Shown here: positions 25,431-34,404 of the stretch, piece by piece
Numbering within the stretch: the stretch's first letter is position 1
Layout: every line of letters begins with the position of its first letter
Assembly: GCA_046153945.1 (NCBI GenBank)
Contig: JBJXFF010000171.1
Location: 1-64,000 of the forward strand
Direction of reading: 5' to 3'
Length of the DNA stretch: 64,000 nucleotides
DNA from: SXOA01 sp046153945
Lineage (GTDB): Bacteria > Planctomycetota > Planctomycetia > Pirellulales > Pirellulaceae
Made by a program: the position numbers and the translations under genes
The notes under the pieces: generated by a model
What the model was told of the DNA's origin: nothing
Databases searched by the model: none
Seen by the model: the letters and a program-made list of their open reading frames with translations, nothing else

Positions 25431-25613
25431 GAGGTGTTTTGCCGGGAAAATGAGGTTGGGGCAGGCGTCCTAGTATAACGAAGCGGACCGACAGTGGGCC
25501 GTCATTCCATGACCGGCCCATTCCTAATTCCGGAAAGAATACAGAATTGGGCTGTTTCGGAGAAACGCCCCACTTTGTTAGAATGAATCCATCTTCCATC
25601 GCGGAGTTCTTCC

Positions 25614-27200
25614 ATGAACAGAGCCGTTTTCCATCGGCCTCGCCACCTTACAGCGGTGCTGCTTCTCACTACGTGCGTTGGCCCGTTCTTGGTCAATGCC
25701 GAGGAACAGGATCCTGCAAACGCGGCTCGAGCCGCCATGATTCGCAAAATCGACGAGCGGATCAACGAACGGCTGGCGGCGGCGAAGATCGAGCCGGCTC
25801 CGCTGGCAGACGATGGGGAGTTCCTGCGGCGGGTGTATTTGGATTTGACCGGCGTGGTGCCGCGGGTCTCCGAAGTTCGCGAATTCCTGGCGGACAAGCA
25901 GCCGGACAAACGGGCAAAATTGATCGACAAGCTGCTCGATTCCCCCGCCCATGCCACGCACCTGGCGAATACCTGGCGGAACATCATGCTGCCGGGTGGA
26001 CTGAATATCGAGCAGATTCAGAATGTCGTGGGCGTGCAGAATTGGCTGCGGGCTCGGTTTGTGGACAACCTGCGGTACGACAACATGGTGAGCGAGCTGC
26101 TCGTCGCCACCGATGGGGACGACGTCGGCCCCGCCCTGTATTACACGTCGCTCGATCTGGCTCCGGAGAAACTGGCAGGGAGCACCGCCCGCATTTTCCT
26201 CGGCTTGCAAATCGAGTGTGCCCAGTGCCACGACCATCCGTTCGATAAATGGAAGCAGACCGATTTTTGGGGCTATGCCGCATTCTTCGCCCAGTTGCAG
26301 CGGCCGGATGCCGTGAATCCCGGGATGCGGGCCCGGCTGGTGGATTTGAAAACTGGCGAAGTGAAACATCCCAAGACGGAAGAAGTTATTTCGCCAAAGT
26401 TTCCAGGGGGCGTTAGCCCTGACGCGGCAGAAGAGGGAACTCGCCGAGTCAAACTTGCCATTTGGATGGCTTCGCGGGACAACCCGTATCTGCCGCGCGC
26501 GGGGGCCAATCGCGTCTGGGCTCATCTCTTCGGCCGCGGGCTGGTGGAACCGGTGGACGACCTGAGCCCGCAAAACAAGCCGAGCCATCCCGATCTCTTC
26601 GAGGAGCTGACGACTTACTTTGTCGAAACGGGATTCGATTTGCGGGAACTATTTCGCACGCTCGCCAATACTCAGGCCTATCAGCGGACCAGTGCCTGGA
26701 CGGCGGAGAAACCGGCTCCGGCAGAACTGTACGCCCATGCCGCCGTGAAAACTCTCACTGCGGAGCAGCTTTATGATTCACTTAACCGGGTTCTCTCCCG
26801 CAAGCCGCAGGCGATGTTCCCTGGACAAGTCGCGGGAAGTCCGCTCCTCGACCCGCAGCGGCAGGCGTTCATTGCCAAAATGCAGTCCGCGGCCCGCTCC
26901 CCCCTCGATTACCAGGCTGGCATCTTGCAGGCCCTAACCCAGATGAACGGAGCCGACATTGCCGAAGCGACTGACCCGCAGCGGAGTCCGCTAGTCGGGG
27001 CTCTGGAAGCTCCCATTTTTGGCGACGGCGACCGGATCAAGGCCCTGGTCATGGCGACACTCTCCCGCCAGCCGAGCGATGAGGAGATTTCGCTGTTTAC
27101 CGCCCATTTGGGAAAATACTCGCCCAGCGAGAAGCAGAAGGGACTCTCGGATATTCTCTGGGCGCTCCTGAATACCGCCGAATTCTCGCTGAACCATTAG
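25614..27200 (+). CDS. DUF1549/DUF1553 secreted protein with CxxCH motif
   Basis: The 528-residue protein has a signal peptide (cleavage near VNAEEQ). DUF1549 follows (about 40-230), including the typical ECAQCHDHPFDKW with a CxxCH heme-type motif. DUF1553 lies in the C-terminal half (ANRVWAHLFGRGLVEPVDD). This is a planctomycete-wide family. Its function is unproven; it usually sits beside a DUF1501 gene, which is not the case here. The next gene is a DUF1579 protein 26 bases downstream. Confidence 0.85.
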   Translation: MNRAVFHRPRHLTAVLLLTTCVGPFLVNAEEQDPANAARAAMIRKIDERINERLAAAKIEPAPLADDGEFLRRVYLDLTGVVPRVSEVREFLADKQPDKRAKLIDKLLDSPAHATHLANTWRNIMLPGGLNIEQIQNVVGVQNWLRARFVDNLRYDNMVSELLVATDGDDVGPALYYTSLDLAPEKLAGSTARIFLGLQIECAQCHDHPFDKWKQTDFWGYAAFFAQLQRPDAVNPGMRARLVDLKTGEVKHPKTEEVISPKFPGGVSPDAAEEGTRRVKLAIWMASRDNPYLPRAGANRVWAHLFGRGLVEPVDDLSPQNKPSHPDLFEELTTYFVETGFDLRELFRTLANTQAYQRTSAWTAEKPAPAELYAHAAVKTLTAEQLYDSLNRVLSRKPQAMFPGQVAGSPLLDPQRQAFIAKMQSAARSPLDYQAGILQALTQMNGADIAEATDPQRSPLVGALEAPIFGDGDRIKALVMATLSRQPSDEEISLFTAHLGKYSPSEKQKGLSDILWALLNTAEFSLNH

Positions 27201-27226
27201 TTTTCACCAGACCGGAGAAATGCACC

Positions 27227-27760
27227 ATGAAGACCCCCTTCGCCACGCTCACCTCGCTCATCATTCTCGGCTGCGCTCCGCTAGCCACCGCGGACGATCC
27301 CAAAGCCACCGTCAAGCCTGCGGATACGCCTGCGGCTCGGGTTCTCGCTAACATGGCGGGAACCTGGGACGAAGAAGTGGAAATGGCCGACGGACGCAAA
27401 GTTCATGGCACCTCGACCGGCCGCTTCGTGATGGACGGGAATTGGCTGGAGACTGAAGCCAACATTCCCATCGACGACAAGAACCGCGTGCTGCACTTGA
27501 CCCTGTGGGGCTGGGACGAAAAGGCGAACGTCTTCAAGAGCTGGATGTTCAGCCCGACCGGCGCTCCGCTGGAATCCACGGGCGTCTACGACGAAAAGCT
27601 CAAGACATTCACAACCAACGGTAAAATGCCCAATGGTTCGACCGTGGACGTCGTCACGAGCATCATCTCTGCAGATCGTCAGGAGTGGACCGTGAAGATC
27701 ACCAACAAGGATGGCAAAGAAGTCAAGTTTAAGGGAGTGAATACTCGGAAGAAGGAATAG
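27227..27760 (+). CDS. DUF1579-family secreted protein
   Basis: The 177-residue protein has a signal peptide (cleavage near TADDPK). A DUF1579-like lipocalin-type beta domain follows, with NMAGTWDEEVEM at its start and GRFVMDGNWLETEA and GWDEKANVFKSWMFSPTG in the middle. Such domains often bind small hydrophobic molecules, but no ligand is known here. It is probably co-transcribed with the DUF1549/DUF1553 gene upstream, from which it is separated by only 26 bases. Confidence 0.75.
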   Translation: MKTPFATLTSLIILGCAPLATADDPKATVKPADTPAARVLANMAGTWDEEVEMADGRKVHGTSTGRFVMDGNWLETEANIPIDDKNRVLHLTLWGWDEKANVFKSWMFSPTGAPLESTGVYDEKLKTFTTNGKMPNGSTVDVVTSIISADRQEWTVKITNKDGKEVKFKGVNTRKKE

Positions 27761-27785
27761 TAGTCCGGCGGAGGAGGGCGCATGG

Positions 27786-28328
27786 ATGGCGAAGGTCTTT
27801 GCGGATTTCGACGTGGCTGGCTTCTGGGAGCAGTCTGAGTATGCGCTCAAGGAGTACGTCGGTGCCCCGCTAGCCGACGCGGCCGTCGCCGCCGTCGAAC
27901 GGGAATTGGGGTACAAACTGCCCGGCTCGTACGTCGAGTTCATGCGGTTCCAGAATGGCGGCATCCCCCGCCTGACGAATCACCGCACCAAAGTGCGGAC
28001 TTCGTGGTCCCACGACCACATCGCCATCACCGGCCTATACTCCATTGGCGGAGACAAGCCGTGTTCGCTGCTCGGGGGCTTCGGCAGCCAGTTCTGGGTC
28101 GAGGAGTGGCGCTACCCGCCCATCGGCATCTACTTCGCCGACTGCCCGTCGGCCGGGCACGACATGGTGTGTCTGGACTACCGCGAGTGTGGGCCGGCCG
28201 GCGAGCCGCAGGTGGTCCACATCGACCAAGACTGGGACTACAAGATTGTGCTTGTGGCAGAGAGCTTTGAGGCATTCATCCGCGGCTTGGAGGACGACTC
28301 CGCCTTCGACGAAGACGCCGAATCATAG
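27786..28328 (+). CDS. SMI1/KNR4 (SUKH) family protein
   Basis: A 180-residue single-domain protein with the SUKH signature. It opens VAAVERELGYKLPGSYVEFMRFQNGG, a key Trp follows (EEWRYPPIGIYFADCPSAG), and it ends with an acidic strand. SUKH proteins often act as immunity proteins against secreted nuclease or deaminase toxins, but lone copies with housekeeping roles also exist. No toxin gene is adjacent. Its reading frame begins 25 bases after the DUF1579 stop, so it may be part of that transcript. Confidence 0.75.
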   Translation: MAKVFADFDVAGFWEQSEYALKEYVGAPLADAAVAAVERELGYKLPGSYVEFMRFQNGGIPRLTNHRTKVRTSWSHDHIAITGLYSIGGDKPCSLLGGFGSQFWVEEWRYPPIGIYFADCPSAGHDMVCLDYRECGPAGEPQVVHIDQDWDYKIVLVAESFEAFIRGLEDDSAFDEDAES

Positions 28329-28334
28329 CTCACT

Positions 28335-28408
28335 CGGCCCCGCCGCTGTTGAACTGGGCCGTTCGCTCACTCCGTGAGCCGACATGCCTGCACACGAAGT
28401 GCGCAGGC
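28335..28408. repeat. Multi-hairpin element between convergent genes
   Basis: Three short palindromes follow each other. These are CGGCCC/GGGCCG (28335-28340 with 28356-28361), GCTCAC/GTGAGC (28365-28379), and GCCTGC...GCAGGC (28386-28408). They sit between the SUKH gene and the convergent msrA gene, and could serve as a bidirectional terminator. Hairpin words such as GCTCACTCCGTGAGC recur at 38955-38977. Confidence 0.65.
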
Positions 28409-28419
28409 TACTTGGAACG

Positions 28420-28974
28420 CTATTCCTTCTTGATCAAACCCGCGTGCTTCTCCCGCACTTTGCACGCCTTGGGAATCGCAGCCGACTGGATGTAGGCCTG
28501 ATCTGGATGCTGGCGGGCGTAGTCCTGATGGTACTGCTCCGCTGGATAGAAGGCGGTGAGTGGCTCGATGGATGTCACGATCGGGCGAGAAAAGTGACCG
28601 GAAGAATTGAGCTGGGCAATTTTCTGCTCGGCAACTTTCCGCTGTTCGTTATCCGCCACGAAGATCGCGGAGCGGTACTGAGTGCCGGTGTCTGCTCCCT
28701 GCCGGTTGAGCGTCGTGGGGTCGTGGGCGTCAAAGAAGACGTCCAGCAGCGTTTCATAGCTGATCTTGGCGGGATCATAGGTGATGCGGATCACCTCGGC
28801 GTGTCCCGTATTCCCTTTGCAAACGGCTTCGTAGTTGGCGGTCTCTTTAGTCCCCCCCGCGTAGCCGCTTTCGACGTCGCTGACGCCCTTAAGCTGCTCA
28901 AAGGCGGCTTCGGTGCACCAAAAACAGCCGCCGGCCAGTACGCATTGGCGGGAAATTTCAACATTGGGACTCAT
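28420..28974 (-). CDS. msrA: Peptide methionine sulfoxide reductase MsrA
   Basis: The start at 28974 gives 184 residues. The catalytic site is GCFWCTE with Cys17, followed by the family segment VESGYAGGTKETANYEAVC. The middle region HAEVIRITYDPAKISYETLL matches MsrA proteins. The enzyme reduces methionine-S-sulfoxide in proteins or free form with thioredoxin-type reductants. An in-frame extension to 29064 has no homology. The resolving Cys in the tail would be CKVREKHAGLI. Confidence 0.93.
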   Translation of the reverse strand: MSPNVEISRQCVLAGGCFWCTEAAFEQLKGVSDVESGYAGGTKETANYEAVCKGNTGHAEVIRITYDPAKISYETLLDVFFDAHDPTTLNRQGADTGTQYRSAIFVADNEQRKVAEQKIAQLNSSGHFSRPIVTSIEPLTAFYPAEQYHQDYARQHPDQAYIQSAAIPKACKVREKHAGLIKKE

Positions 28975-29233
28975 GGCACTTGATCCTAAGTAATTTGGCA
29001 GACTACCCTTGCGCACGATATTATGTGATGCGCAGGGGGAAAATTGCCAGCCGGGTGTTGACAATCGCCAAAAAGCCGTTCAAATCATGGTATTGAGACT
29101 CAGTATCACAAGAGACTAGCCAGCAGGGGCGACTTGGCCCCACTTCTTCGCCAGCCACGTTCGCCAAGCGTTTCCAATTCCACGCTCTCCCTTTTGAGTC
29201 TCCGGGAGTGCGTTCAGCGCTTTGGAGGTTTTC

Positions 29234-30169
29234 ATGGTTGGCAGGCTTTTGCGATCCCGGCATCGAGCATTGGATAAGCCGGAGAACTTTCGGACGCGAG
29301 GATTCACGCTCATCGAGCTCCTCGTGGTCATTGCCATTATCGGCGTTCTCGTAGCACTGCTGCTCCCCGCAGTGCAATTCGCGCGCGAGGCGGCGCGGCG
29401 CACGCAGTGCCAGAACAATCTGAGGCAAATTGCGCTGGCGGTCCATTCGTATCACGATGCCCTGCGGACGCTCCCCCCGGGAGACACGTCGGCAAACCTT
29501 TCCGGCACGAGCGGCTTCACCGCCATTTTGCCGTTCATGGAAGAGAGCAAGTCCGCGCAGCTCTATGACTTCAGCAAAGGGAATTCTGATCCCAAGAACA
29601 TGCTGGTGGTTTCCCAGCGGTTCAAGTCTTTCCTCTGCCCCAGCGCCAACTTTGCCCGACCGGTGCCAATCGCCGGCTGCGATGCCAACAATCGCGCGCC
29701 GGGAACGTACGCTTTTTGCAGCGGCTCTTTGGACGCCTGGGGAAACGTAGTGCCGGGAGGAGTTCCCAATAATGGAGCGATCATCTTTCCGACGGCTGGA
29801 ACCACATCGCTTAGCTCCATTTCGGACGGCGTCTCGGTGACTTTTTTGGCCGGAGAATCAGATTGGAATTACCGCGACTACATGTTCACCAGCGGACCCT
29901 GCAGCGGGCAGGTTCGCGGAGGTTTCAGCTATTGGTCGAGCCCTTATCCTCTGGCCACGATGTTCAGCACGCTGGGCCCCTTCAATCCCAAGTCCCTGAA
30001 TGGCGACAGCAAACGGCTTTCCAACTTTCGCAGCAGTCATCCAGGCGGCGTGTCCATGGCCAATTGCGACGGGTCGGTTCGTTTCTGGGCGGACATGGTC
30101 AATCACGCCACCCTGGACGCCACCGCGACTCGGCAAGGAAACGAACCGTTTGGCGGCATTCCAGAATAA
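29234..30169 (+). CDS. DUF1559 pseudopilin-like protein
   Basis: An N-terminal type IV pilin-like signal is present: RGFTLIELLVVIAIIG, with the expected Glu at position 5 after the cleavage site. A long hydrophobic helix follows, ending in REAARRTQCQNNLRQI. The remainder is the DUF1559 beta domain, with late motifs (HPGGVSMANCDGSVRF) typical of the family. The start at 29234 has GGAGG five bases upstream. Planctomycetes carry many DUF1559 copies. The cluster context with a lipoprotein, DUF4198 and HemP suggests a surface or uptake role. Confidence 0.87.
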   Translation: MVGRLLRSRHRALDKPENFRTRGFTLIELLVVIAIIGVLVALLLPAVQFAREAARRTQCQNNLRQIALAVHSYHDALRTLPPGDTSANLSGTSGFTAILPFMEESKSAQLYDFSKGNSDPKNMLVVSQRFKSFLCPSANFARPVPIAGCDANNRAPGTYAFCSGSLDAWGNVVPGGVPNNGAIIFPTAGTTSLSSISDGVSVTFLAGESDWNYRDYMFTSGPCSGQVRGGFSYWSSPYPLATMFSTLGPFNPKSLNGDSKRLSNFRSSHPGGVSMANCDGSVRFWADMVNHATLDATATRQGNEPFGGIPE

Positions 30170-30181
30170 AGGAGAACACCC

Positions 30182-30643
30182 ATGCTCGATTTCAAACACT
30201 TTTTGACCTGCGGATCGTTGCTGCTTACCCCATTCCTGATTGCGGGGTGTGGAACAGCGGGACCGGCGAGGTCCGCGGTCGCCGGGAAAGTCACCGTCGG
30301 CGGCCAGCCGCTTCCAGCCGGCCGCATCATCTTTACGCCCATTGCCCCTCAAGGCGGCCCCGCGGTAACCGTCAGAATTGCCGCGGGAAAGTATCAGGCC
30401 GCCAAAAAGGATGGCCCGGTGGTCGGGAAAAATCGGGTGGCCGTGGAAGCCGACCTGAATATGGGCTTTGCGATTGATGATGACGAAGCCTTCGCGAAGC
30501 ACGGAGCGGCCAAAATCCCGCCGAGCCCGATTCCACCGGGTTTCGGCGTCAACCCAGAAGTTAGCGTCGATATCAAGCCAGGTAAAACCAATCAATGGGA
30601 CGTGGATGTACCCACGTCAATTCAAACGCCTTTTAATCCCTAG
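30182..30643 (+). CDS. Small lipoprotein following DUF1559
   Basis: The 153-residue protein has a lipobox TPFLIAGCG and a compact beta-rich domain. The segment VAGKVTVGGQPLPAGRIIFTP is reminiscent of carboxypeptidase-regulatory-like (Ig-like) domains. The gene starts 12 bases after the DUF1559 stop, a common planctomycete arrangement, so it is probably translated from the same mRNA. Its function is unknown. Confidence 0.65.
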   Translation: MLDFKHFLTCGSLLLTPFLIAGCGTAGPARSAVAGKVTVGGQPLPAGRIIFTPIAPQGGPAVTVRIAAGKYQAAKKDGPVVGKNRVAVEADLNMGFAIDDDEAFAKHGAAKIPPSPIPPGFGVNPEVSVDIKPGKTNQWDVDVPTSIQTPFNP

Positions 30644-30697
30644 CGTTTTGCAGACTATTTCAGTCAAACTCTCTTAACCCCCTTGGAGATACTAATC

Positions 30698-32068
30698 ATG
30701 TTTCGCAGATCCTTGACACTTCTAGCCCTTGTGGCGGTGCTGTCTTCCGCCATTCCAGTACGGGCCCACTTCGTGTGGGTCGCGGTTCAAACAAATTCCA
30801 GCGGCCAGCCGCAAGCCTATGTCTTTTTCGGCGAACAGGCCGCGGAAGACGACGAAGCACTGCTCGACAAAATTTCCCAGACCAAGGCCGCCGCCCGCGG
30901 CATCAGTGGCTCGACGCCGCTCAAGCTGGCGAAGCAGGCTGGCACCGGTGCCTGGATCGCCGAGCTCCCCGCGGGAGGTGCCGGAGCTCTTTCTGCCACC
31001 TGCAACTACGGAGTGCTGGACAAACGGGGGCAGATTTTTCTGCTGCAGTACTACGCCAAATACCTCGACTTAGCTCATCCGGGCTTCAAAACGTTTGCTC
31101 GCGACGAAACCCTGCTGCTGGATATTGTCCCCGGAGCTGCTGACGGCAAGAAACGTTCGCTCACGGTGTTGTTTCAAGGCAAACCGGCCGCCGGCAGCGA
31201 AGTGGTTGTGATTGACCCAACCGGCAAGGAGGAAAAGCTGAAGACAAACAACCAAGGGGAATTTGAAATCTCGAGCGCCTTTGCCGGCGTCGTTTCCATC
31301 CGAGCGAAGTTTGAAGTTGAAAAGGACGGGAGCGAGAATGGCAAGGATTACAAGAAGGTCGTGCATTACTCCACCTTGGCCCTCCGCACCGGAGATGGCA
31401 AGGCAGCAGTCGCCAGCCAAGATGCCGCCCAGGCCGACAGTGCTCCGGCGCTGATGCGCCGTGCCCGCGAGTCCCGCGCCGCCTGGGTGAACTTCCCAGG
31501 ATTTGAAGCAAACCTCAAGCTGTTCACGGACGGGCATGAGCAGGCCGGAAAGATCAAAGTCACTGCCGGCGGCCAGGTTGAGCTTTCAGGCTTCCAGCTC
31601 AAGGATGACAAGCCCGTCCTCACGGTGCTTCGCTCTCTGGTCGGCCATCGCCTGGGAAGCGGCAGCGAAGACAGCGACGTCTCATTCGCCGAAGAGCCCA
31701 CGGGACACCCTTTCGGACGGCTCATCAAATTCAACAGCGACACTGCCATGGGAAGTCACTATCGGATCAAGGACGACGTGATTCGCGAGGTGAATCGCAA
31801 GAGTGACAGCGGACGTTTCACTATTTCCGTGCTGGAAGTTCGCCGCAATGAAGAAGGAAAGTACTTGCCCGGGGTATACACCGTCAGTTTCTGGAACAAG
31901 GACGGCTCGCTCCGCTCCACGACAACGACTGACGAAACCTGGCAGCGGGTCGGCGCGTTTGACCTGCCACTGACGCACCATAGCATCAGCGCCGCGGCGA
32001 ACGAACTGCGCAGCCTCCGCATGGACTTCAGCGGCCACAAGCTGCTGGAGGAAGCCGCCAAGAAGTAG
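30698..32068 (+). CDS. DUF4198-family secreted protein
   Basis: The start at 30698 has GGAGA upstream and gives 456 residues with a signal peptide ending VRAHFVWV. The mature N-terminus HFVWVAVQ is the typical DUF4198 start, in which a His immediately after cleavage may bind a metal such as copper or nickel. The middle (AAGSEVVVIDPTGKEEKLKTNNQGEFEI) is the conserved beta repeat. It is read with the DUF1559 and lipoprotein genes and is followed by hemP 77 bases later. Confidence 0.7.
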   Translation: MFRRSLTLLALVAVLSSAIPVRAHFVWVAVQTNSSGQPQAYVFFGEQAAEDDEALLDKISQTKAAARGISGSTPLKLAKQAGTGAWIAELPAGGAGALSATCNYGVLDKRGQIFLLQYYAKYLDLAHPGFKTFARDETLLLDIVPGAADGKKRSLTVLFQGKPAAGSEVVVIDPTGKEEKLKTNNQGEFEISSAFAGVVSIRAKFEVEKDGSENGKDYKKVVHYSTLALRTGDGKAAVASQDAAQADSAPALMRRARESRAAWVNFPGFEANLKLFTDGHEQAGKIKVTAGGQVELSGFQLKDDKPVLTVLRSLVGHRLGSGSEDSDVSFAEEPTGHPFGRLIKFNSDTAMGSHYRIKDDVIREVNRKSDSGRFTISVLEVRRNEEGKYLPGVYTVSFWNKDGSLRSTTTTDETWQRVGAFDLPLTHHSISAAANELRSLRMDFSGHKLLEEAAKK

Positions 32069-32145
32069 GTTCTAAAACCCTCCCTCATCGTCTCCGCGCA
32101 CGGTCCAACGGCCGCTGCGCGGAGGCATTATTCCGCGTGGTTTTA

Positions 32146-32343
32146 ATGGCAAACGAGCAACCAGAATCGAATGTGAATCTGGCAGACGATGGGCCGGCAA
32201 GGGCTGAACCTTCCGCGACGGCGCGGGTTGTGTGGAACTCGCTCGAATTGCTCGGCGGCCACAAGGAAGTCGTCATTCAGCATGGCGAACTGCAATATCG
32301 CCTGCGGCAGACAAAGCAGGGAAAGTTGATTCTCTACCGCTAA
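32146..32343 (+). CDS. hemP: HemP-family hemin uptake protein
   Basis: About 65 residues, with the HemP core motif: LGGHKEVVIQHGELQYRLRQ and the end KGKLILY. HemP is a short protein associated with heme/iron uptake loci, acting in the cytoplasm, often as a regulator or chaperone. Start choice is unclear: GTG at 32137 is 11 bases after GGAGG, whereas ATG at 32146 is 20 bases after it. Heme transporter genes are not in the window. Confidence 0.75.
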   Translation: MANEQPESNVNLADDGPARAEPSATARVVWNSLELLGGHKEVVIQHGELQYRLRQTKQGKLILYR

Positions 32344-34349
32344 GCCGAAGTGCGCTGCAACCTCAGCACAAAGGCCGCTCCCGTTGATTCTTTCGTGGGT
32401 TCCAACTCCAAGGAACCCCCTAAATCACGGGCCAATCGGCGGGAAAGGGCGAGGCCGAGTCCCACGCCGGGAGCCGTGCTGGCCGCTTCGTGCACCGATT
32501 TGGAAAACGGGAGGAAGAGCTTCCGCTGCCCTTGGCGTGAGATTCCCGGGCCGTGATCGCGGACTCGGAATTGCAACTGCCGGCCCACCGCGGAGATTTC
32601 CAGATGAATCCGTTTGTCGTCGCCATGAGACGCATATTTGCAGGCGTTGTCCACCAGATTGAACAGAATCTGCTCCACGGCAGCCGGGTCGGTGCAGAGC
32701 GACAGAGCTTGCACTTCGTCAGCGGCATCCACTTCCAGCTTCATTTCCGCCTGCTCGGCCCGGTCGGCCAGTCGCGGCGCGGTTCTTTCCAGCAGCGAAG
32801 CCAGCGAAACATTTTCCCGCCTCCCGCCGGGGCGGCCCCGTTCCAGGCGGGCGTATTGCAGCACATTTTCCACCAGGTGGGCCAGCCGGTCCGCTTCGCG
32901 GCGGAGTGTTTCGAGATACCGCTGACGCTGCTCGGCGCTGGGGACCATTCCTTCCGCCAGCATCTCGGCATACATGCGAAATGTGGTGAGCGGCGTGCGC
33001 AGCTCGTGAGTGACGGCGGAGACAAAGGCCCCCCGCCGCTCGGAGAGCGCGACGACGCCGCGCAGCGTTACCGCTGCGGCCAGTGTGGCGATGCCGAGAC
33101 AAATCCAGGCCGCCAGCAGAGAAACGCGGATGGGCGAGTCCCAGGCGGGAGTCGTCAGCGGCGCGGCAACCGCGAGTTGCACCGGAATCGTGGCCAGCAG
33201 GTGTGTCTGTTCTTGCGCGGCTCCGCTCGTAACAGGCAAAAAGGAGACCGTGGGCAATTCCAGATCGGCAACTTCATCAAGCAGGCGCGCCTGCAATTTA
33301 TCCCAGTCGAGCCAGCAACCTTGAATGACCGTCTTGCCGCGAGATTGCACCCTGCGGGCTAGAATCAGCCGATTGCCAAGCCACAGCGGCTGGCTGACTC
33401 CTTCAATCGCGGGGGGAGCCTGGATGAACTCGCGGAAGCGGTTCTGCTCCACTGCGGCCCGTTGGGCCACGTTTTGATACGCGGCGCTGCGGCTTTGCAA
33501 ATCGTTGTTTCCTGACTGGCCGCGGCCCGAGCGAAAGTTGTCGTAATTTCCGGTGTTAAAGACGCCCGGATTCTGGGTCAACTGCTGTTTGCCTTGGCCG
33601 CCAGCTTGACCTTCGCCAGGACCGTTCGCGGTGACAAACTCGCTGCTCTGAGAGGCGGGAGACTGATTCGGAGCCTGCGGTTCGGCCTGGGCCTGCTGTT
33701 GGATCGGCGGGATGGAACGCGAAGGGACTCGTGAGCTGTTTTGCGGTTGCTGGGGTGGATCGTAGGTGTTCCCTACGACGGAATTATTGAGGGCGGATTG
33801 AGAAAACTTATTGTCGGTCTGCAATTCCAGGGCAATCTGCGGCACCATTTGCTCCGGCAGCCGGGCGAGCAAATCCGCATGGGAGAGGCTGCCGCCGAGT
33901 TCGACTAGGCGTTTCGTCGCGGCATCCATCGTGGCCGGCAGTGCACCATTATCGCGAGCCCAGACTTCATCTTGTCCGCATGGCGATTGCGGTGAAGTCA
34001 GCGTCCCATCAGCCGCCAGTTCAAAATTGAGCAGCACAAACTCCGGCGGCTCGGAGAGCAGAGGAGAGAGCGTGCGATTTCCGGTCTTGCCCTTGCCGGC
34101 GGGAAGCGTGGCCAGCACGGGCTTATAGAGAAACTCCGGACGGGCCGCCTCTTGCGCGAGCAGCGGGCTGAGAAACACATCCATCCGCCAGAGCGCCCGA
34201 CTGACCTTCTCCTCCAGCTCCACCTGCTGCCGGGCGGCGAGTTCCGCCTTGTCCAGTTCCAGCGCCTTGACCGTCAGCCACCCCATCGGCGGCAGCACGA
34301 GGGCCAGGCCGAGGAGGAAGAGGAGCCAGATGTGGAAGGGACGTAGCAT
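32340..34349 (-). CDS. Sensor histidine kinase
   Basis: The start at 34349 gives about 669 residues. The protein opens with a transmembrane helix (FHIWLLFLLGLALVLPPMGWL). A long extracytoplasmic region follows, rich in Gln, Asn, Ser and Pro around residues 205-310. A second transmembrane helix lies near 410-430. The kinase core has phospho-acceptor His448 (AVTHELRTPLTTF) and HATPase motifs ILFNLVDNACKYA and GVGLGLALS. It is paired with the OmpR-type regulator upstream, separated by 55 bases filled with a palindromic repeat. Confidence 0.87.
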   Translation of the reverse strand: MLRPFHIWLLFLLGLALVLPPMGWLTVKALELDKAELAARQQVELEEKVSRALWRMDVFLSPLLAQEAARPEFLYKPVLATLPAGKGKTGNRTLSPLLSEPPEFVLLNFELAADGTLTSPQSPCGQDEVWARDNGALPATMDAATKRLVELGGSLSHADLLARLPEQMVPQIALELQTDNKFSQSALNNSVVGNTYDPPQQPQNSSRVPSRSIPPIQQQAQAEPQAPNQSPASQSSEFVTANGPGEGQAGGQGKQQLTQNPGVFNTGNYDNFRSGRGQSGNNDLQSRSAAYQNVAQRAAVEQNRFREFIQAPPAIEGVSQPLWLGNRLILARRVQSRGKTVIQGCWLDWDKLQARLLDEVADLELPTVSFLPVTSGAAQEQTHLLATIPVQLAVAAPLTTPAWDSPIRVSLLAAWICLGIATLAAAVTLRGVVALSERRGAFVSAVTHELRTPLTTFRMYAEMLAEGMVPSAEQRQRYLETLRREADRLAHLVENVLQYARLERGRPGGRRENVSLASLLERTAPRLADRAEQAEMKLEVDAADEVQALSLCTDPAAVEQILFNLVDNACKYASHGDDKRIHLEISAVGRQLQFRVRDHGPGISRQGQRKLFLPFSKSVHEAASTAPGVGLGLALSRRLARDLGGSLELEPTKESTGAAFVLRLQRTSA

Positions 34350-34360
34350 GGGTGGAATAT

Positions 34361-34404
34361 CGAAATCCGAAGCACGAAATCCGAAACAGTTTCGGATTTC
34401 GGAT
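34361..34404. repeat. AT-rich palindromic repeat between regulator and kinase genes
   Basis: The word CGAAATCCGAA occurs at 34361 and again at 34375, and the second copy forms a perfect 13-base inverted repeat (34375-34387 with 34389-34401). It begins 12 bases before the kinase start and reaches the regulator stop codon. Related words occur at 424-455 and at 62461-62493. Confidence 0.7.
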
